Assembly: GCF_006364435.1 (NCBI RefSeq)
Contig: NZ_CP040977.1
Span: 682,001-746,000, forward strand
Direction: 5' to 3'
Source: Candidatus Methylopumilus universalis
GTDB lineage: Bacteria; Pseudomonadota; Gammaproteobacteria; Burkholderiales; Methylophilaceae
Length of the DNA: 64,000 bases
The notes beneath the pieces are model-generated. The model did no database searches, was not told where the DNA came from, and saw only the letters and a list, made by a program, of their open reading frames with translations. This document shows, one piece after another, positions 1 to 10,823 of this stretch. Position 1 is the first letter of the stretch. Each line of letters opens with the position of its first letter. The position numbers and the translations under genes are program-made.

Positions 1-4
1 CTCT

Positions 5-802
5 GTGAAAAATGCCTCATATCTCTTCTTCTTATATCTTCTTCTTATATCTTCTTCTATTATTGCAGGGGAGAGGTATGACCACTCCGGGATATATTTA
101 GGCTTAGGCGCTGAGAAGTCATGGATTCATAATCAGATAAGAACAGTAAGCCCTAATGGTGGATCACAGGGCACGCTTGGTGGAGGCACCCTTACTTTTA
201 CTTGTGGTCATTATGCGATCGGTTGCGGAGGCGGAGAATCAATTAATCTTAATGATGCTTCTATTGCGCCATTTTTTGGCATACAAAAACAATTTTCTAA
301 TAATATCGTTCTTGGTATTGAGGCTAAATATGACTCTTTATCTGCAAGTCAACAAAAAATTCCCCCTTCTTCATTTAATAATGATATAGCCTCTGTAAAA
401 ATTAAAAATATTGCAACAATCGCTGCGAAATTTGGCTATGCTTTTCAGGCAACAAATCCTATATTAGATAATGTCTTGATATATGGAAGACTTGGTTATG
501 CATCCGGTAGGTCAGAGACCGACTTATCCGACCAAGAGGGCGATCATCAAATGCAAGGAAATAAAATAACACAGCATGGTGTTGCCTATGGTTTTGGGGT
601 AGAGAAGCCCTTAGGTTTTGTTTATAAGTCACTTGAAAATACATTAATCGGCATTGAGTATGCCCGTATCAATCTAAACTCAAAAACTAATAGTGCTATT
701 GATAATTATTTTGAGGGTCCTATCGATGGGCAGGGTGTAGCATCTAAATCTGATATTGATTCATTAACCTTTAAGCTTCAGTATAAATTTAAAGGTTTGT
801 AA
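5..802 (+). CDS. Outer-membrane beta-barrel protein (opacity/OmpA-like porin fold)
   Basis: Probably a small outer-membrane beta-barrel protein of 265 residues. It opens with a hydrophobic signal peptide (about residues 1-21, ending Ser-Ile-Ile-Ala) followed by alternating hydrophobic/polar strands rich in Gly, Tyr and aromatic residues, such as GIYLGLGAEKSW and the terminal strand SLTFKLQYKFKG. Two cysteines (C67 and C74) lie close together in an early Gly-rich loop and could form a disulfide. The start is a GTG only four bases into the window, so its ribosome-binding site cannot be seen and a start further upstream is possible. A 13-bp tandem repeat lies in the signal-peptide codons. The class is inferred from fold-like pattern; ligand and function are unknown. 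Confidence 0.6.
   Translation: MKNASYLFFLYLLLISSSIIAGERYDHSGIYLGLGAEKSWIHNQIRTVSPNGGSQGTLGGGTLTFTCGHYAIGCGGGESINLNDASIAPFFGIQKQFSNNIVLGIEAKYDSLSASQQKIPPSSFNNDIASVKIKNIATIAAKFGYAFQATNPILDNVLIYGRLGYASGRSETDLSDQEGDHQMQGNKITQHGVAYGFGVEKPLGFVYKSLENTLIGIEYARINLNSKTNSAIDNYFEGPIDGQGVASKSDIDSLTFKLQYKFKGL
25..63. repeat. 13-bp tandem repeat in signal-peptide coding region
   Basis: Two perfect copies of CTTCTTCTTATAT (25-37 and 38-50) are followed by a third copy matching in its first ten bases (51-63). The unit length is not a multiple of three, so gain or loss of one copy would shift the reading frame of the downstream outer-membrane protein. Confidence 0.85.
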
Positions 803-825
803 TTCGATTCGGTTTTATCACTTCG

Positions 826-841
826 CATAATGTATATTATG
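826..841. terminator. Weak hairpin between convergent genes
   Basis: CATAAT (826-831), loop GTAT, ATTATG (836-841) forms a perfect 6-bp AT-rich stem in the 62-bp gap between the outer-membrane protein gene and the convergent TPR gene. There is no clear T-tract on either strand, so it is at best a weak bidirectional terminator. Confidence 0.25.
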
Positions 842-864
842 TAAAATAGAATATACAGTCTTAC

Positions 865-1725
865 TTAAAGAGTCTTAAAAAGCGTTTTTAAGTCCTCTGC
901 TCCAATATCGTTAGCAATCTTATTTGCTTCATCTAACTTAGACTTACTAAGATCCATATTTGATTTCTTTTTGTAATAATTACTTTGGGTGAACAATACT
1001 TTAGCAAGATAATACATTCCCCCGTTCTCTCGAGAAAACTTCTCAAATTTTAAAAGTGTTCTTTCAGCTGAGGCTTGATCATTAGCCTCTGAATAATACA
1101 AAGCGAGATTGATACCAGACTCTACATATTCTCCTAACAAACCCGTACGATCGAAAGCCATATTAGCCTTTAATTCGTACTCAACAGCTTTTGTGTAATT
1201 TTTAAGTAACGCATATGAAAAGGCAGTTCGATCTAAATTAGAGGCACGTTCTTCATCATTGGCAGCAAATGCGTAAGCCTCAAGGAATGTATTTACTGCT
1301 TCATCATATTTACTAAGGAGCAATAAAGTCTCAGCAATTTCAACTAAATAAAGGCGCTTAAAGGTTTTATTAGCTTTAATGAATGAATAAGAATTATTAA
1401 AATGTATAAGAGCATCATCTAATCTTTTAGCTTCTTTTAATGCCATGCCTACAAGTAAATCAGCCATAAAATGATCAGTATCACTTTTGGATAACTTACC
1501 CGCTAACTTAAAGTTTTTTATAGCTTCATCGAAATTTTTAAGCCTTAAATTAACTTGTCCGTGACAAAAGGTCGACTTAAATTCACCTTTTTTTGTTTTT
1601 AAAGCTTCTTCATATTGGTTATCACTTAATAACTCATCGCAAGTTTTGATCGCCTCTTTAGAATAAATATTTGTTGAAATAAATAGACTAAGTAGCATCA
1701 ATAAAAATTGTGTTGTAAATTTCAT
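865..1725 (-). CDS. Exported TPR-repeat protein
   Basis: A 286-residue protein with an N-terminal signal peptide (about residues 1-22, ending Ile-Tyr-Ser) followed by helical tetratricopeptide-like repeats over most of its length, with motifs such as NFDEAIKNFKLAGK, RLDDALIHFNNSY and KYDEAVNTFLEAYAFA. It carries two cysteines near the start of the mature region. It begins five bases downstream of ligA on the same strand and so is probably the last gene of the smc-zipA-ligA unit. TPR proteins mediate protein contacts, here most likely in the periplasm. The family gives no specific partner and I do not recognise an orthologue. Confidence 0.65.
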   Translation of the reverse strand: MKFTTQFLLMLLSLFISTNIYSKEAIKTCDELLSDNQYEEALKTKKGEFKSTFCHGQVNLRLKNFDEAIKNFKLAGKLSKSDTDHFMADLLVGMALKEAKRLDDALIHFNNSYSFIKANKTFKRLYLVEIAETLLLLSKYDEAVNTFLEAYAFAANDEERASNLDRTAFSYALLKNYTKAVEYELKANMAFDRTGLLGEYVESGINLALYYSEANDQASAERTLLKFEKFSRENGGMYYLAKVLFTQSNYYKKKSNMDLSKSKLDEANKIANDIGAEDLKTLFKTL

Positions 1726-1730
1726 AGTTT

Positions 1731-3746
<2,016 letters not shown>

Positions 3747-4769
3747 TTAAGAAAATAATCTTCGAGCGCATGAGCTTCCAGGGGGAATATTTTTAGCTAC
3801 CATTTGATTTTCAATTTTTTCAACTTGATATCTAATGCGCTCAATATGGTTAATATTTAGTTCTTTTTTGTTGGAATCAACTAGCATACATTCAAGTTCT
3901 TTTTGAAAATTAGTAATAGATTCCAACATTGCATCAAATGAATCTTTACAACTTAAAGTAAGTGGCAGATCCATTTGAAAAAGAATACCTTGAATGTATG
4001 GATCAAGATTAAAGCTTAAGGGCTGTTGATTCAAAGAAGTCACTCGAAATAAAGGGTGCTTATCGCGACCCTTGAAAACATGATAGCCATCTTTATCTAC
4101 TTTAAAACCATCTACTTTTAATGTTTCAATAAGTTTTTCGTTATCGAACATGCCATTATTTTTTGGGATGAGAGTTAAGGTCATCATATGATCAACAAGA
4201 GCACAAAATTGATTTAGCTCATTTGCATCTTCTTCAATATTTGCGTGAGAAAGCCAAATCAGACTACCGTCTAAATCATTCTTGGTTTTCTCTGATAGCA
4301 TTCTAAATGTTTGTGTGTGTGCTTGTGAAATTGGGCCTTGGCGATCAACCAGCTGAATAGCTAGAAGTATTTGGTCGAATGAAGCTGAGCCACTTAAGTC
4401 ACCTGTAGACTGCCATACATCTTCATTTCTACGAATGAAACTATGAGCATTTGGAAGCTCAACAAAGTCTCTTAGGCTTAATTTAGAAATAGCATGACTT
4501 GGTTTGTTAAGTTTTATAAAAGCAATAGCATCGATATCACGATAGATATCTTGAGGTAAATTTGAAAGTAAATATTTTTCTGAGATGCTTAAATCTTGAA
4601 CGTAAGGATTTTTTTCTTCTGGGCTTAAATCATTTTCATCTCTATATAAAAAAGAATTTTCTGCATGGTTTTTTTTACGGTACTGGATAAGACGAATCCA
4701 GTTAAAAATGATCATAATAAGGATAATTATTACAGCTAGAATCGTCAGGGCAAACTGAATGTCAGACAT
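3747..4769 (-). CDS. zipA: ZipA-like cell division protein
   Basis: Probable FtsZ-anchoring division protein of 340 residues. It has one N-terminal membrane helix (about residues 5-26, very Ile-rich), a charged linker, and a C-terminal domain of the size of the ZipA FtsZ-binding domain containing SLNQQPLSFNLDPYIQGILFQMDLPLT. I chose the ATG at 4767-4769 because the longer reading frame runs back into the smc coding region and would put 36 polar residues before the membrane helix. It lies between smc (22-bp gap) and ligA (no gap), the usual place for zipA in betaproteobacteria. ZipA is poorly conserved in sequence, so the name rests on topology plus context. Confidence 0.78.
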   Translation of the reverse strand: MSDIQFALTILAVIIILIMIIFNWIRLIQYRKKNHAENSFLYRDENDLSPEEKNPYVQDLSISEKYLLSNLPQDIYRDIDAIAFIKLNKPSHAISKLSLRDFVELPNAHSFIRRNEDVWQSTGDLSGSASFDQILLAIQLVDRQGPISQAHTQTFRMLSEKTKNDLDGSLIWLSHANIEEDANELNQFCALVDHMMTLTLIPKNNGMFDNEKLIETLKVDGFKVDKDGYHVFKGRDKHPLFRVTSLNQQPLSFNLDPYIQGILFQMDLPLTLSCKDSFDAMLESITNFQKELECMLVDSNKKELNINHIERIRYQVEKIENQMVAKNIPPGSSCARRLFS

Positions 4770-4791
4770 GCTTGTAATAAGTCCTGTTAAC

Positions 4792-7700
4792 TTAATTTGC
4801 GAGCTCCATCTTCTTGACTTCCTCCAATGACACCTCAACAATTCTTGATACACCAGATTCTTGCATCGTAACACCAATGAGTTGCTGGGCCATTTCCATC
4901 GCTATTTTATTATGTGACACGTAAAGAAATTGTGTATTTTTAGACATCTCTGTAACCATATTTGCAAAGCGAAGTGTATTACTATCATCAAGTGGTGCAT
5001 CAACCTCATCCATAAGACAGAATGGCGCTGGGTTTAGTTTAAATAAGGCAAATACAAGGGCTGTAGCAGTTAATGCTTTTTCTCCACCGGACAATTGACT
5101 GATGGTTGTATTCTTCTTGCCTGGGGGCTGGGCTGTAACTTGAATACCTGTATCTAAAATCTCTTCGCCTAATAGTTCAAGTTTTGCTTGGCCTCCATTA
5201 AAGAGCACTTTAAAAAACTCTGTAAAGTTCTTATTTACTTCATTAAAAGTTGCGATTAATCTATCCCGCGTTTCTTTATCAATACGTTTTATAGCGTCTT
5301 CTAAGGTGTTGCTTGCTGAAGTTAGATCCTCCACTTGACTATCAAGATAACCTTTTCTTTCTTTTTCAGAGGTAAGTTCATGAATAGCAGCGAGATTGAC
5401 AGGGCCTAATAAATTAATTTCTTCTTGAAGTTTGTTACAAAACTCTTGCACTTCTTTAACGGTTGTTTTGTCTGTGATTGATTCCGAGAGTATCACCTCA
5501 TCTAATTGCGACTCATTGATCTCATTTTGAAATTGTTCAAATAATAATTTTGATTCTTGCTCATTCAAGCGAGATTGTTCGAGTTTGTCGCGAATTGGGT
5601 GAACTGCTTGTTCAGTTTGTAAGCGCTTTTGTTCACTTTCACGTAGATCAGTTTCTTTTTGAGCAAGATTATCGCGGGATGCAATAAGGACTTTTTCCCG
5701 CTCATCTTTCACTGTAAGTTTTTCTCTTAAACTAGCTTGCAGTGTATCAATTTGTTCAGTGTTGATTGAGGCTTTAGCAAGATTTTTTTTATTATTAAGG
5801 GAATTATTATCTTCAGATAACAGGGTTACTCTATTATTTAATTCGCCAATTTTATTATCAATAATTTTTAAATTGAAATGGCTTTCCTGAAGTTGAATTT
5901 CTGCTTCGTTGACTTGCTTTCTAGCGCTTTCGTATTCAAATTCATGGTTCTTTTTAATCTCTTCAGCAGCAGTTCTTTTCTCCAAAAATCTAAGTAAATC
6001 ACCTTCTAAATTTTGAATAAAGCTCGATTTAGATGTCTTATCTATCTCAATTTGAGTCAGTTTCACCTGCAGTTCATTTTGCTCGCGCGTAATATTGCTA
6101 TGCTTTTCATTAGCATAAGCAATGCTTTGTTGAATTTTTTCTACTTCAATCTCTCTTTGATGAAGCTCATTTAAAGCATCTTTCAATTCTTCACTGTATG
6201 AGTCTGCCTGCTCTTCATAGTCACTTAATTGGATTTCGGCTTCATTGAGCTTATTTAATACATCTTTATAATTATTTTCTATAGACGGGAATTTAACCTG
6301 AAGCGCTTTGAGTCTCTCTTGGCGGATAAGAATCCCATTGAGGGATGCATCTTTGCCGTAGAAAGAAACGCTATTTTTAGTAAAAATATCACCTTGTTGG
6401 TTAACTAAGAATTCACCCTGCTCTAAATTACCAATGAAATTTTTATAACTTTCTCCCTTTGGAATAAGATAACAATCCGATAGCCATTCTGATAAAAGAT
6501 TCATCAAAAGTGGATCGCTAATTTCAATAACATCTAAAGCGGAATTTAATTTATTATTTTTTGGCTTGTAAGCATGAGTAGTATTTAAATTAGCAAGTAC
6601 CATAGACGCAGGTGGTCTATGAGCTATTGATTCATATTGAGCTAAGATCGCATTCAATTTTCCGCCCAGTGCAGATTCGATAGCTGTTACCCAGTCTGTT
6701 TTAATCTTGAGCTTTTCCCACAAGCGATTTGAAGTATTTATATTATGCTGAGAAGTCCAACTTTTAAGGCTTTCATTTCCTTGGGTATCATCCTGAATTT
6801 GAGCAAGCGTTTTGATCTCACCCTCAATTTGACTTAATTCCTTTTGTATTTCAATTTGATGCTGTCTTAAAGTATCAATTTCTTCTTCAAGATCGGATGA
6901 GAGTGATTTGTTTTCACTTATCTTGTCTTCAATTTTTTCTGCATCTGACCGCTTGTCATTTAAATCAGTTTCTTTATCTTCAAGTTGAGATTTACCAGAC
7001 AAATCAATATTGATAATCTCATTATTTAGAAAGGAGATACGTGCATTTGTTTCTTCTTCAGTTTTATGAATAAAGTCTATCGTTGCCTTCTCAAGATTTA
7101 TTTTCTCTTGCGTTGACTGGAATTGATTTACAGTTTGATTAAATTGTTCTGATGATGAAAGGTATTGTGCTTCTACTGATTGAATTGATGACTTAAGAGT
7201 ATTAAAGCTCTCTTCTTTCGTCTTAAAGAGTTCGCTTAATGCATCTTTCTCAATAACTGCTTCTTCAATTTCTTTTGTAAATTTAAGCTGGTCTTCCGAA
7301 TTCTTAGCAAGATTAGCTTCAATTTCAACCAATTCTTTTTTACTTCGCTCTAAAAGCTCATTTTGATTTCTAATGTTATTTTCAATATTAGAAACTTCAG
7401 AATTGATTTCATAAAAGCTTGCTTGGTTCTTATTGATTTCATCAGAAGCATTAATATGAGCTTGTCTTAAATTTTCGACCTCAGCTTCTATCTTTCTTAA
7501 AGCTGCGGTTTGCTGTTCTAACTCATTTACAAGCTTTTCAACTTGAGACTGATGTTTTTTCCAAACGATACTAGCATCACGTTTTTTTAAAACCCAAACT
7601 TGTGCTTGATGAAATTTATGTTTCTCGGTTAATTCGTTATACTTTGTTGCAATAACTGCTTGAGATTCAAGCTTTGCAATTTGCTGAATAATTTCATTTA

Positions 7701-8292
7701 CAACGTCCTGAATGCGGCTTAAATTTTCTCGCGTGTCTCTGAGTCTGAATTCTGTTTCACGACGACGCTCTTTGTATTTACTAACGCCCGCAGCTTCCTC
7801 AAGATAATTTCTTAATTCCTCAGGTTTGGCTTCAATAATTTGTGAGATGGTATTTTGGCCGATGATGGCGTACCCTCTTCCACCTAAGCCTGTTCCTAGA
7901 AAAAGATCAGCAATGTCTTTACGTCTTACAGCTAAATTATTGATGTAATAGGTAGAACCCTTTTCTCTTTCGATAACTCGCTTTACAGATATTTCTGCAT
8001 ACTGCGCCCATTCCGTAGGGGCTTTACCCAAAGAGTTATCAAAAATAAGCTCTACGCTTGCACGAGAAATCGGCTTACGATTTTCTGACCCATTAAAAAT
8101 AACGGAATCCATATTTTCACTTCGCATCTCCTTAGCTGAAGACTCACCGAGAACCCATTTGACAGATTCCATGATGTTGGATTTCCCACACCCATTAGGG
8201 CCTACAATGCCGACTCTTTGACCTTGAAGTTGAATAGTGGTGGGATCTACGAAAGATTTAAAACCGGCTAATTTAAGTTGTATAAGTCGCAC
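4792..8292 (-). CDS. smc: Chromosome segregation protein SMC
   Basis: Chromosome-condensing ATPase of 1166 residues with the full SMC architecture: an N-terminal Walker A (GPNGCGKSNI, about 31-40), a long coiled coil, a hinge around residues 510-640, a second coiled coil, then the ABC signature LSGGEKALTA, Walker B FCLMDEVDAPLDD and a D-loop/His-switch region (LYVSHNK). SMC dimers entrap DNA with the ScpAB kleisin complex; scpA and scpB are not in this window. It is the first gene of the smc-zipA-ligA-TPR run and is divergent from queF. The hinge is divergent in sequence, but length and motif order are typical. Confidence 0.97.
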   Translation of the reverse strand: MRLIQLKLAGFKSFVDPTTIQLQGQRVGIVGPNGCGKSNIMESVKWVLGESSAKEMRSENMDSVIFNGSENRKPISRASVELIFDNSLGKAPTEWAQYAEISVKRVIEREKGSTYYINNLAVRRKDIADLFLGTGLGGRGYAIIGQNTISQIIEAKPEELRNYLEEAAGVSKYKERRRETEFRLRDTRENLSRIQDVVNEIIQQIAKLESQAVIATKYNELTEKHKFHQAQVWVLKKRDASIVWKKHQSQVEKLVNELEQQTAALRKIEAEVENLRQAHINASDEINKNQASFYEINSEVSNIENNIRNQNELLERSKKELVEIEANLAKNSEDQLKFTKEIEEAVIEKDALSELFKTKEESFNTLKSSIQSVEAQYLSSSEQFNQTVNQFQSTQEKINLEKATIDFIHKTEEETNARISFLNNEIINIDLSGKSQLEDKETDLNDKRSDAEKIEDKISENKSLSSDLEEEIDTLRQHQIEIQKELSQIEGEIKTLAQIQDDTQGNESLKSWTSQHNINTSNRLWEKLKIKTDWVTAIESALGGKLNAILAQYESIAHRPPASMVLANLNTTHAYKPKNNKLNSALDVIEISDPLLMNLLSEWLSDCYLIPKGESYKNFIGNLEQGEFLVNQQGDIFTKNSVSFYGKDASLNGILIRQERLKALQVKFPSIENNYKDVLNKLNEAEIQLSDYEEQADSYSEELKDALNELHQREIEVEKIQQSIAYANEKHSNITREQNELQVKLTQIEIDKTSKSSFIQNLEGDLLRFLEKRTAAEEIKKNHEFEYESARKQVNEAEIQLQESHFNLKIIDNKIGELNNRVTLLSEDNNSLNNKKNLAKASINTEQIDTLQASLREKLTVKDEREKVLIASRDNLAQKETDLRESEQKRLQTEQAVHPIRDKLEQSRLNEQESKLLFEQFQNEINESQLDEVILSESITDKTTVKEVQEFCNKLQEEINLLGPVNLAAIHELTSEKERKGYLDSQVEDLTSASNTLEDAIKRIDKETRDRLIATFNEVNKNFTEFFKVLFNGGQAKLELLGEEILDTGIQVTAQPPGKKNTTISQLSGGEKALTATALVFALFKLNPAPFCLMDEVDAPLDDSNTLRFANMVTEMSKNTQFLYVSHNKIAMEMAQQLIGVTMQESGVSRIVEVSLEEVKKMELAN

Positions 8293-8369
8293 AATATTCT
8301 TTTATTGAAGTGAAGTAGGTGTTATCTAATAACAGTATAATAACTTTTTTTACTTTCTTATTTTAATCT
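8293..8369. promoter_or_regulatory. Divergent smc/queF promoter region
   Basis: This 77-bp intergenic region must carry both divergent promoters. On the plus strand TATAAT at 8336-8341 is a perfect -10 element for queF, though no good -35 sits 17 bp upstream. The overlapping reverse-strand sequence TTATTATACT offers a -10-like element for smc. Confidence 0.4.
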
Positions 8370-8816
8370 ATGAACGCACTTTCTTTGGGAAAAAAACCAA
8401 GCGCAAAACCTACTAAAAAGCTTGAAACTTTCGTTAATCCATGCCCTTCTCGTGACTTCCATATTCATATGCAAATCCCTGAATTTACCTGTTTATGCCC
8501 TAAGACAGGGCAGCCAGACTTTGCGACTTTATATCTTGATTACATTCCTAATAAAAAATGTGTTGAGTTAAAAAGTCTTAAGCTTTATATCTGGTCTTTT
8601 AGAGATGAAGGCTGCTTCCATGAGGCCGTTACTAATCGAATTTTAGATGATTTAGTAAAGGCAACAGAGCCTCGATTTATGCGTCTTCGAGCTGAATTCT
8701 TTGTACGTGGCGGTGTCTTTACGAACGTTGTAGCTGAACACAAGAAAAAAGGTTGGAAGCCTGAGCCTACAATTGACTTAACGCAATTTTCAAAACAATC
8801 TAACACCCGATCCTAA
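8370..8816 (+). CDS. queF: NADPH-dependent 7-cyano-7-deazaguanine reductase (short QueF)
   Basis: Reduces preQ0 (7-cyano-7-deazaguanine) to preQ1 with NADPH, a queuosine tRNA-modification step in the cytosol. The 148-residue length matches the unimodular short QueF. The family motif [12 protein letters not shown] contains the expected nucleophilic cysteine (C43, in the Cys-Pro-Lys-Thr context) and the acidic D50; the substrate-binding Glu-Leu-Lys-Ser-Leu-Lys motif and [16 protein letters not shown] follow. It is divergent from smc and is followed by two tRNA genes. QueG and QueD are elsewhere in the window, not linked to it. Confidence 0.95.
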   Translation: MNALSLGKKPSAKPTKKLETFVNPCPSRDFHIHMQIPEFTCLCPKTGQPDFATLYLDYIPNKKCVELKSLKLYIWSFRDEGCFHEAVTNRILDDLVKATEPRFMRLRAEFFVRGGVFTNVVAEHKKKGWKPEPTIDLTQFSKQSNTRS

Positions 8817-8821
8817 AAGGA

Positions 8822-8850
8822 TTGACGCGCCTATCGCTAGAACCTAAGAT
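8822..8850 (+). promoter_or_regulatory. Sigma-70 promoter for tRNA-Ala
   Basis: TTGACG (8822-8827), a 17-bp spacer and TAAGAT (8845-8850), followed by a GC-rich discriminator (GGCGTC). Transcription would begin about 15 bp before the tRNA. A GC-rich discriminator is typical of growth-rate-controlled stable RNA promoters. Confidence 0.65.
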
Positions 8851-8871
8851 GGCGTCTTTGATAAATTACCT

Positions 8872-8947
<76 letters not shown>

Positions 8948-9000
8948 AATACCTTATATCAAACGCTGTTCTATAGTAGAATAGCACCTTCTTTTCTTAG

Positions 9001-9076
9001 GTCCCCATCGTCTAGAGGCCTAGGACACCTCCCTTTCACGGAGGGAACAGGGGTTCGACTCCCCTTGGGGACGCCA
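9001..9076 (+). tRNA. tRNA-Glu(TTC)
   Basis: A 76-nt cloverleaf. The acceptor stem GTCCCCA pairs with TGGGGAC, the anticodon stem CCTCC/GGAGG encloses loop CTTTCAC with anticodon TTC, the T-arm contains GGTTCGACTCC, and G plus CCA are encoded. It is 80 bp upstream of ppa with no clear terminator between them. Confidence 0.95.
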
Positions 9077-9097
9077 ATTACCAAGCTAGCTCATCAA

Positions 9098-9126
9098 TTC
9101 AGAGATAGCTTCAAACATGCTAGAAT
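9098..9126 (+). promoter_or_regulatory. Possible ppa promoter
   Basis: TTCAGA (9098-9103; four of six matches to -35), a 17-bp spacer and TAGAAT (9121-9126; five of six matches to -10) lie just upstream of ppa. It is plausible but not strong, and ppa could also be read from the tRNA promoter. Confidence 0.35.
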
Positions 9127-9156
9127 CACTTTTTTTAAATTTTCCCATAAAAACTT

Positions 9157-9687
9157 ATGAGCTTAGATAACGTCCTTCCTGGTAAAGATGTTCCAACACA
9201 TTTCAACGTCATTATTGAAATACCCATGAATGCTGATCCAATCAAATATGAAGTCGATAAAGAGTCCGGTGCGATCTTTGTAGATCGATTTATGGGTACT
9301 GCAATGCACTATCCTACTAACTATGGCTACGTTCCAAAAACAATTGCAGGTGATGGTGACCCTGTGGATGTGCTTGTTGTTACACCATTACCTTTAATAC
9401 CAGGTGTGGTTGTGAGTTGTCGCGCTGTTGGCATATTAGATATGGAAGATGAACAGGGTCAGGATGCAAAAATTTTAGCAGTTCCTGAAGATAGAATTCT
9501 TTCAATCTATTCTCACTGGCAAAAACCTGAAGACATGAATCCTTTGCGCCTCAATCAAATTCAACACTTTTTTGAGCACTATAAGGATTTGGAAAAAGGT
9601 AAATGGGTTAAAGTTAAAGGATGGAAAGGCCCTCAAGATGCGCACAAGGAAATTCTCGAAGGCATTGAAAGATACAAAAAGAGTTAG
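9157..9687 (+). CDS. ppa: Inorganic pyrophosphatase (family I)
   Basis: Hydrolyses pyrophosphate to two phosphates in the cytosol, pulling biosynthetic reactions forward. The 176 residues match bacterial family I enzymes. The signature DGDPVDVLV (about 67-75) supplies the metal-binding aspartates; the upstream [16 protein letters not shown] and the later [10 protein letters not shown] and GKWVKVKGW motifs are all typical. It follows two tRNA genes and ends three bases before the stop of a convergent hypothetical gene. Confidence 0.97.
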   Translation: MSLDNVLPGKDVPTHFNVIIEIPMNADPIKYEVDKESGAIFVDRFMGTAMHYPTNYGYVPKTIAGDGDPVDVLVVTPLPLIPGVVVSCRAVGILDMEDEQGQDAKILAVPEDRILSIYSHWQKPEDMNPLRLNQIQHFFEHYKDLEKGKWVKVKGWKGPQDAHKEILEGIERYKKS

Positions 9688-9690
9688 TTA

Positions 9691-10068
9691 TTAAAATCCA
9701 TGGCGACCCACAATCTCAGACGGGTCTTCATCTTTAAGAAATACGTATTCGCCTGTGACATCAATTTCTACCCAGTCACATACCAAAGACAAAGTTTCGA
9801 AGTTTTCATCAATGACGCAGCAATCCAGCCACTTTTTTTCGCCATTGATTAAAATAGCTTGAAAGCCAATTTCTCTCCAAGCATTCACTAAATTTTCCAT
9901 ATCAATAGGATTCATAGCGCCATCTCGAAAGAGGTGTTCATCGTACCAAACTCTAGTGCCTAGCGAAGAAGCATGGTCAATCAAGCACTGATCCCATCCG
10001 CCAGGATATTTATCTTCTATGGTTGATCTTCGAACAATAAAATTAAAATGCTCTAATGCAATAGCCAT
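9691..10068 (-). CDS. Conserved hypothetical protein
   Basis: A 125-residue soluble acidic protein with no signal peptide or membrane helix. It has a pattern of tryptophans (GGWDQCLIDHAS, RVWYDEHL, NAWREIGF, KKWLDCCVID) and ends in GRHGF. It starts immediately after the stop of the rluF-like gene, so the two are likely co-transcribed. I recognise no domain. The vicinal cysteines in WLDCC stand out but form no recognised metal site by themselves. Confidence 0.7.
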   Translation of the reverse strand: MAIALEHFNFIVRRSTIEDKYPGGWDQCLIDHASSLGTRVWYDEHLFRDGAMNPIDMENLVNAWREIGFQAILINGEKKWLDCCVIDENFETLSLVCDWVEIDVTGEYVFLKDEDPSEIVGRHGF

Positions 10069-10806
10069 TTAAAAATTTTCTTTCTCTTCTAAAAATCTCC
10101 ACATACCTGTGGGCAGATCACCAAGTAAAACACTACCAATTCTTACCCTTTTTAATCCAGTCACACGAAGCCCAACAAGCTCGCACATTCTTCTAATTTG
10201 TCTATTTCGTCCCTCAGTTAAAACAAAACGCAATTGATCGTCATTTTGCCATTCAACTTCCGCATGCTTTAGCTTGTAGCCATCGAGAGAAAGTCCATGT
10301 CTTAATAACTCCAAACCTTGATTTACTAACTTTCCTTCAACTCGAACTAAGTATTCTTTTTCGATAGCACTCTGCTCACCAATAATTGTTTTAGCAATTC
10401 TTCCGTCCTGCGTAAGCACCAACAATCCGGAAGAATCAATATCAAGTCTTCCAGCTGGAGCCAATCCATCGGTATTAAATCTTGGATTTCGAGACGAGTG
10501 CTGTTTAGAAACCTGAAAATTATCTTGGGTCACGAGACTGGCGGCAGGCGTAAAAGCTTTATCGTCATCAAGATGTGAAATATAACCCACGGGTTTATTT
10601 AAGATAACGGTAGCTTTGGAAGACTGCTGAATAGCTGCTTGCTTTTTTAATTCAACTTTTTGTGATCGGAAAGCGCGTGTACCTAATTCAGTGACAACCT
10701 TTCCATCAAGCATGACAAGGCCTTGTTCAATATAAGTATCAGCTTCTCTTCTCGAACAAAGGCCAAGCTCAGATAGTATTTTTGAAATACGAACAGCTTC
10801 TTCCAT
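10069..10806 (-). CDS. rluF: RsuA/RluB/E/F-family rRNA pseudouridine synthase, RluF-like
   Basis: Converts a specific uridine in 23S rRNA to pseudouridine. The 245-residue protein has an N-terminal S4 RNA-binding domain (about 5-50, LGLCSRREADTYIEQG) and the catalytic motif GRLDIDSSGLLVLTQDG with the conserved aspartate at about D122, followed by the EGRNRQIRRMCELVG motif of the RsuA subfamily. The short internal segment and the S4 sequence look most like RluF, but RluB, RluE and RsuA relatives cannot be separated with certainty by eye. Confidence 0.82.
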   Translation of the reverse strand: MEEAVRISKILSELGLCSRREADTYIEQGLVMLDGKVVTELGTRAFRSQKVELKKQAAIQQSSKATVILNKPVGYISHLDDDKAFTPAASLVTQDNFQVSKQHSSRNPRFNTDGLAPAGRLDIDSSGLLVLTQDGRIAKTIIGEQSAIEKEYLVRVEGKLVNQGLELLRHGLSLDGYKLKHAEVEWQNDDQLRFVLTEGRNRQIRRMCELVGLRVTGLKRVRIGSVLLGDLPTGMWRFLEEKENF

Positions 10807-10823
10807 TTATATAAGCTTTATGA

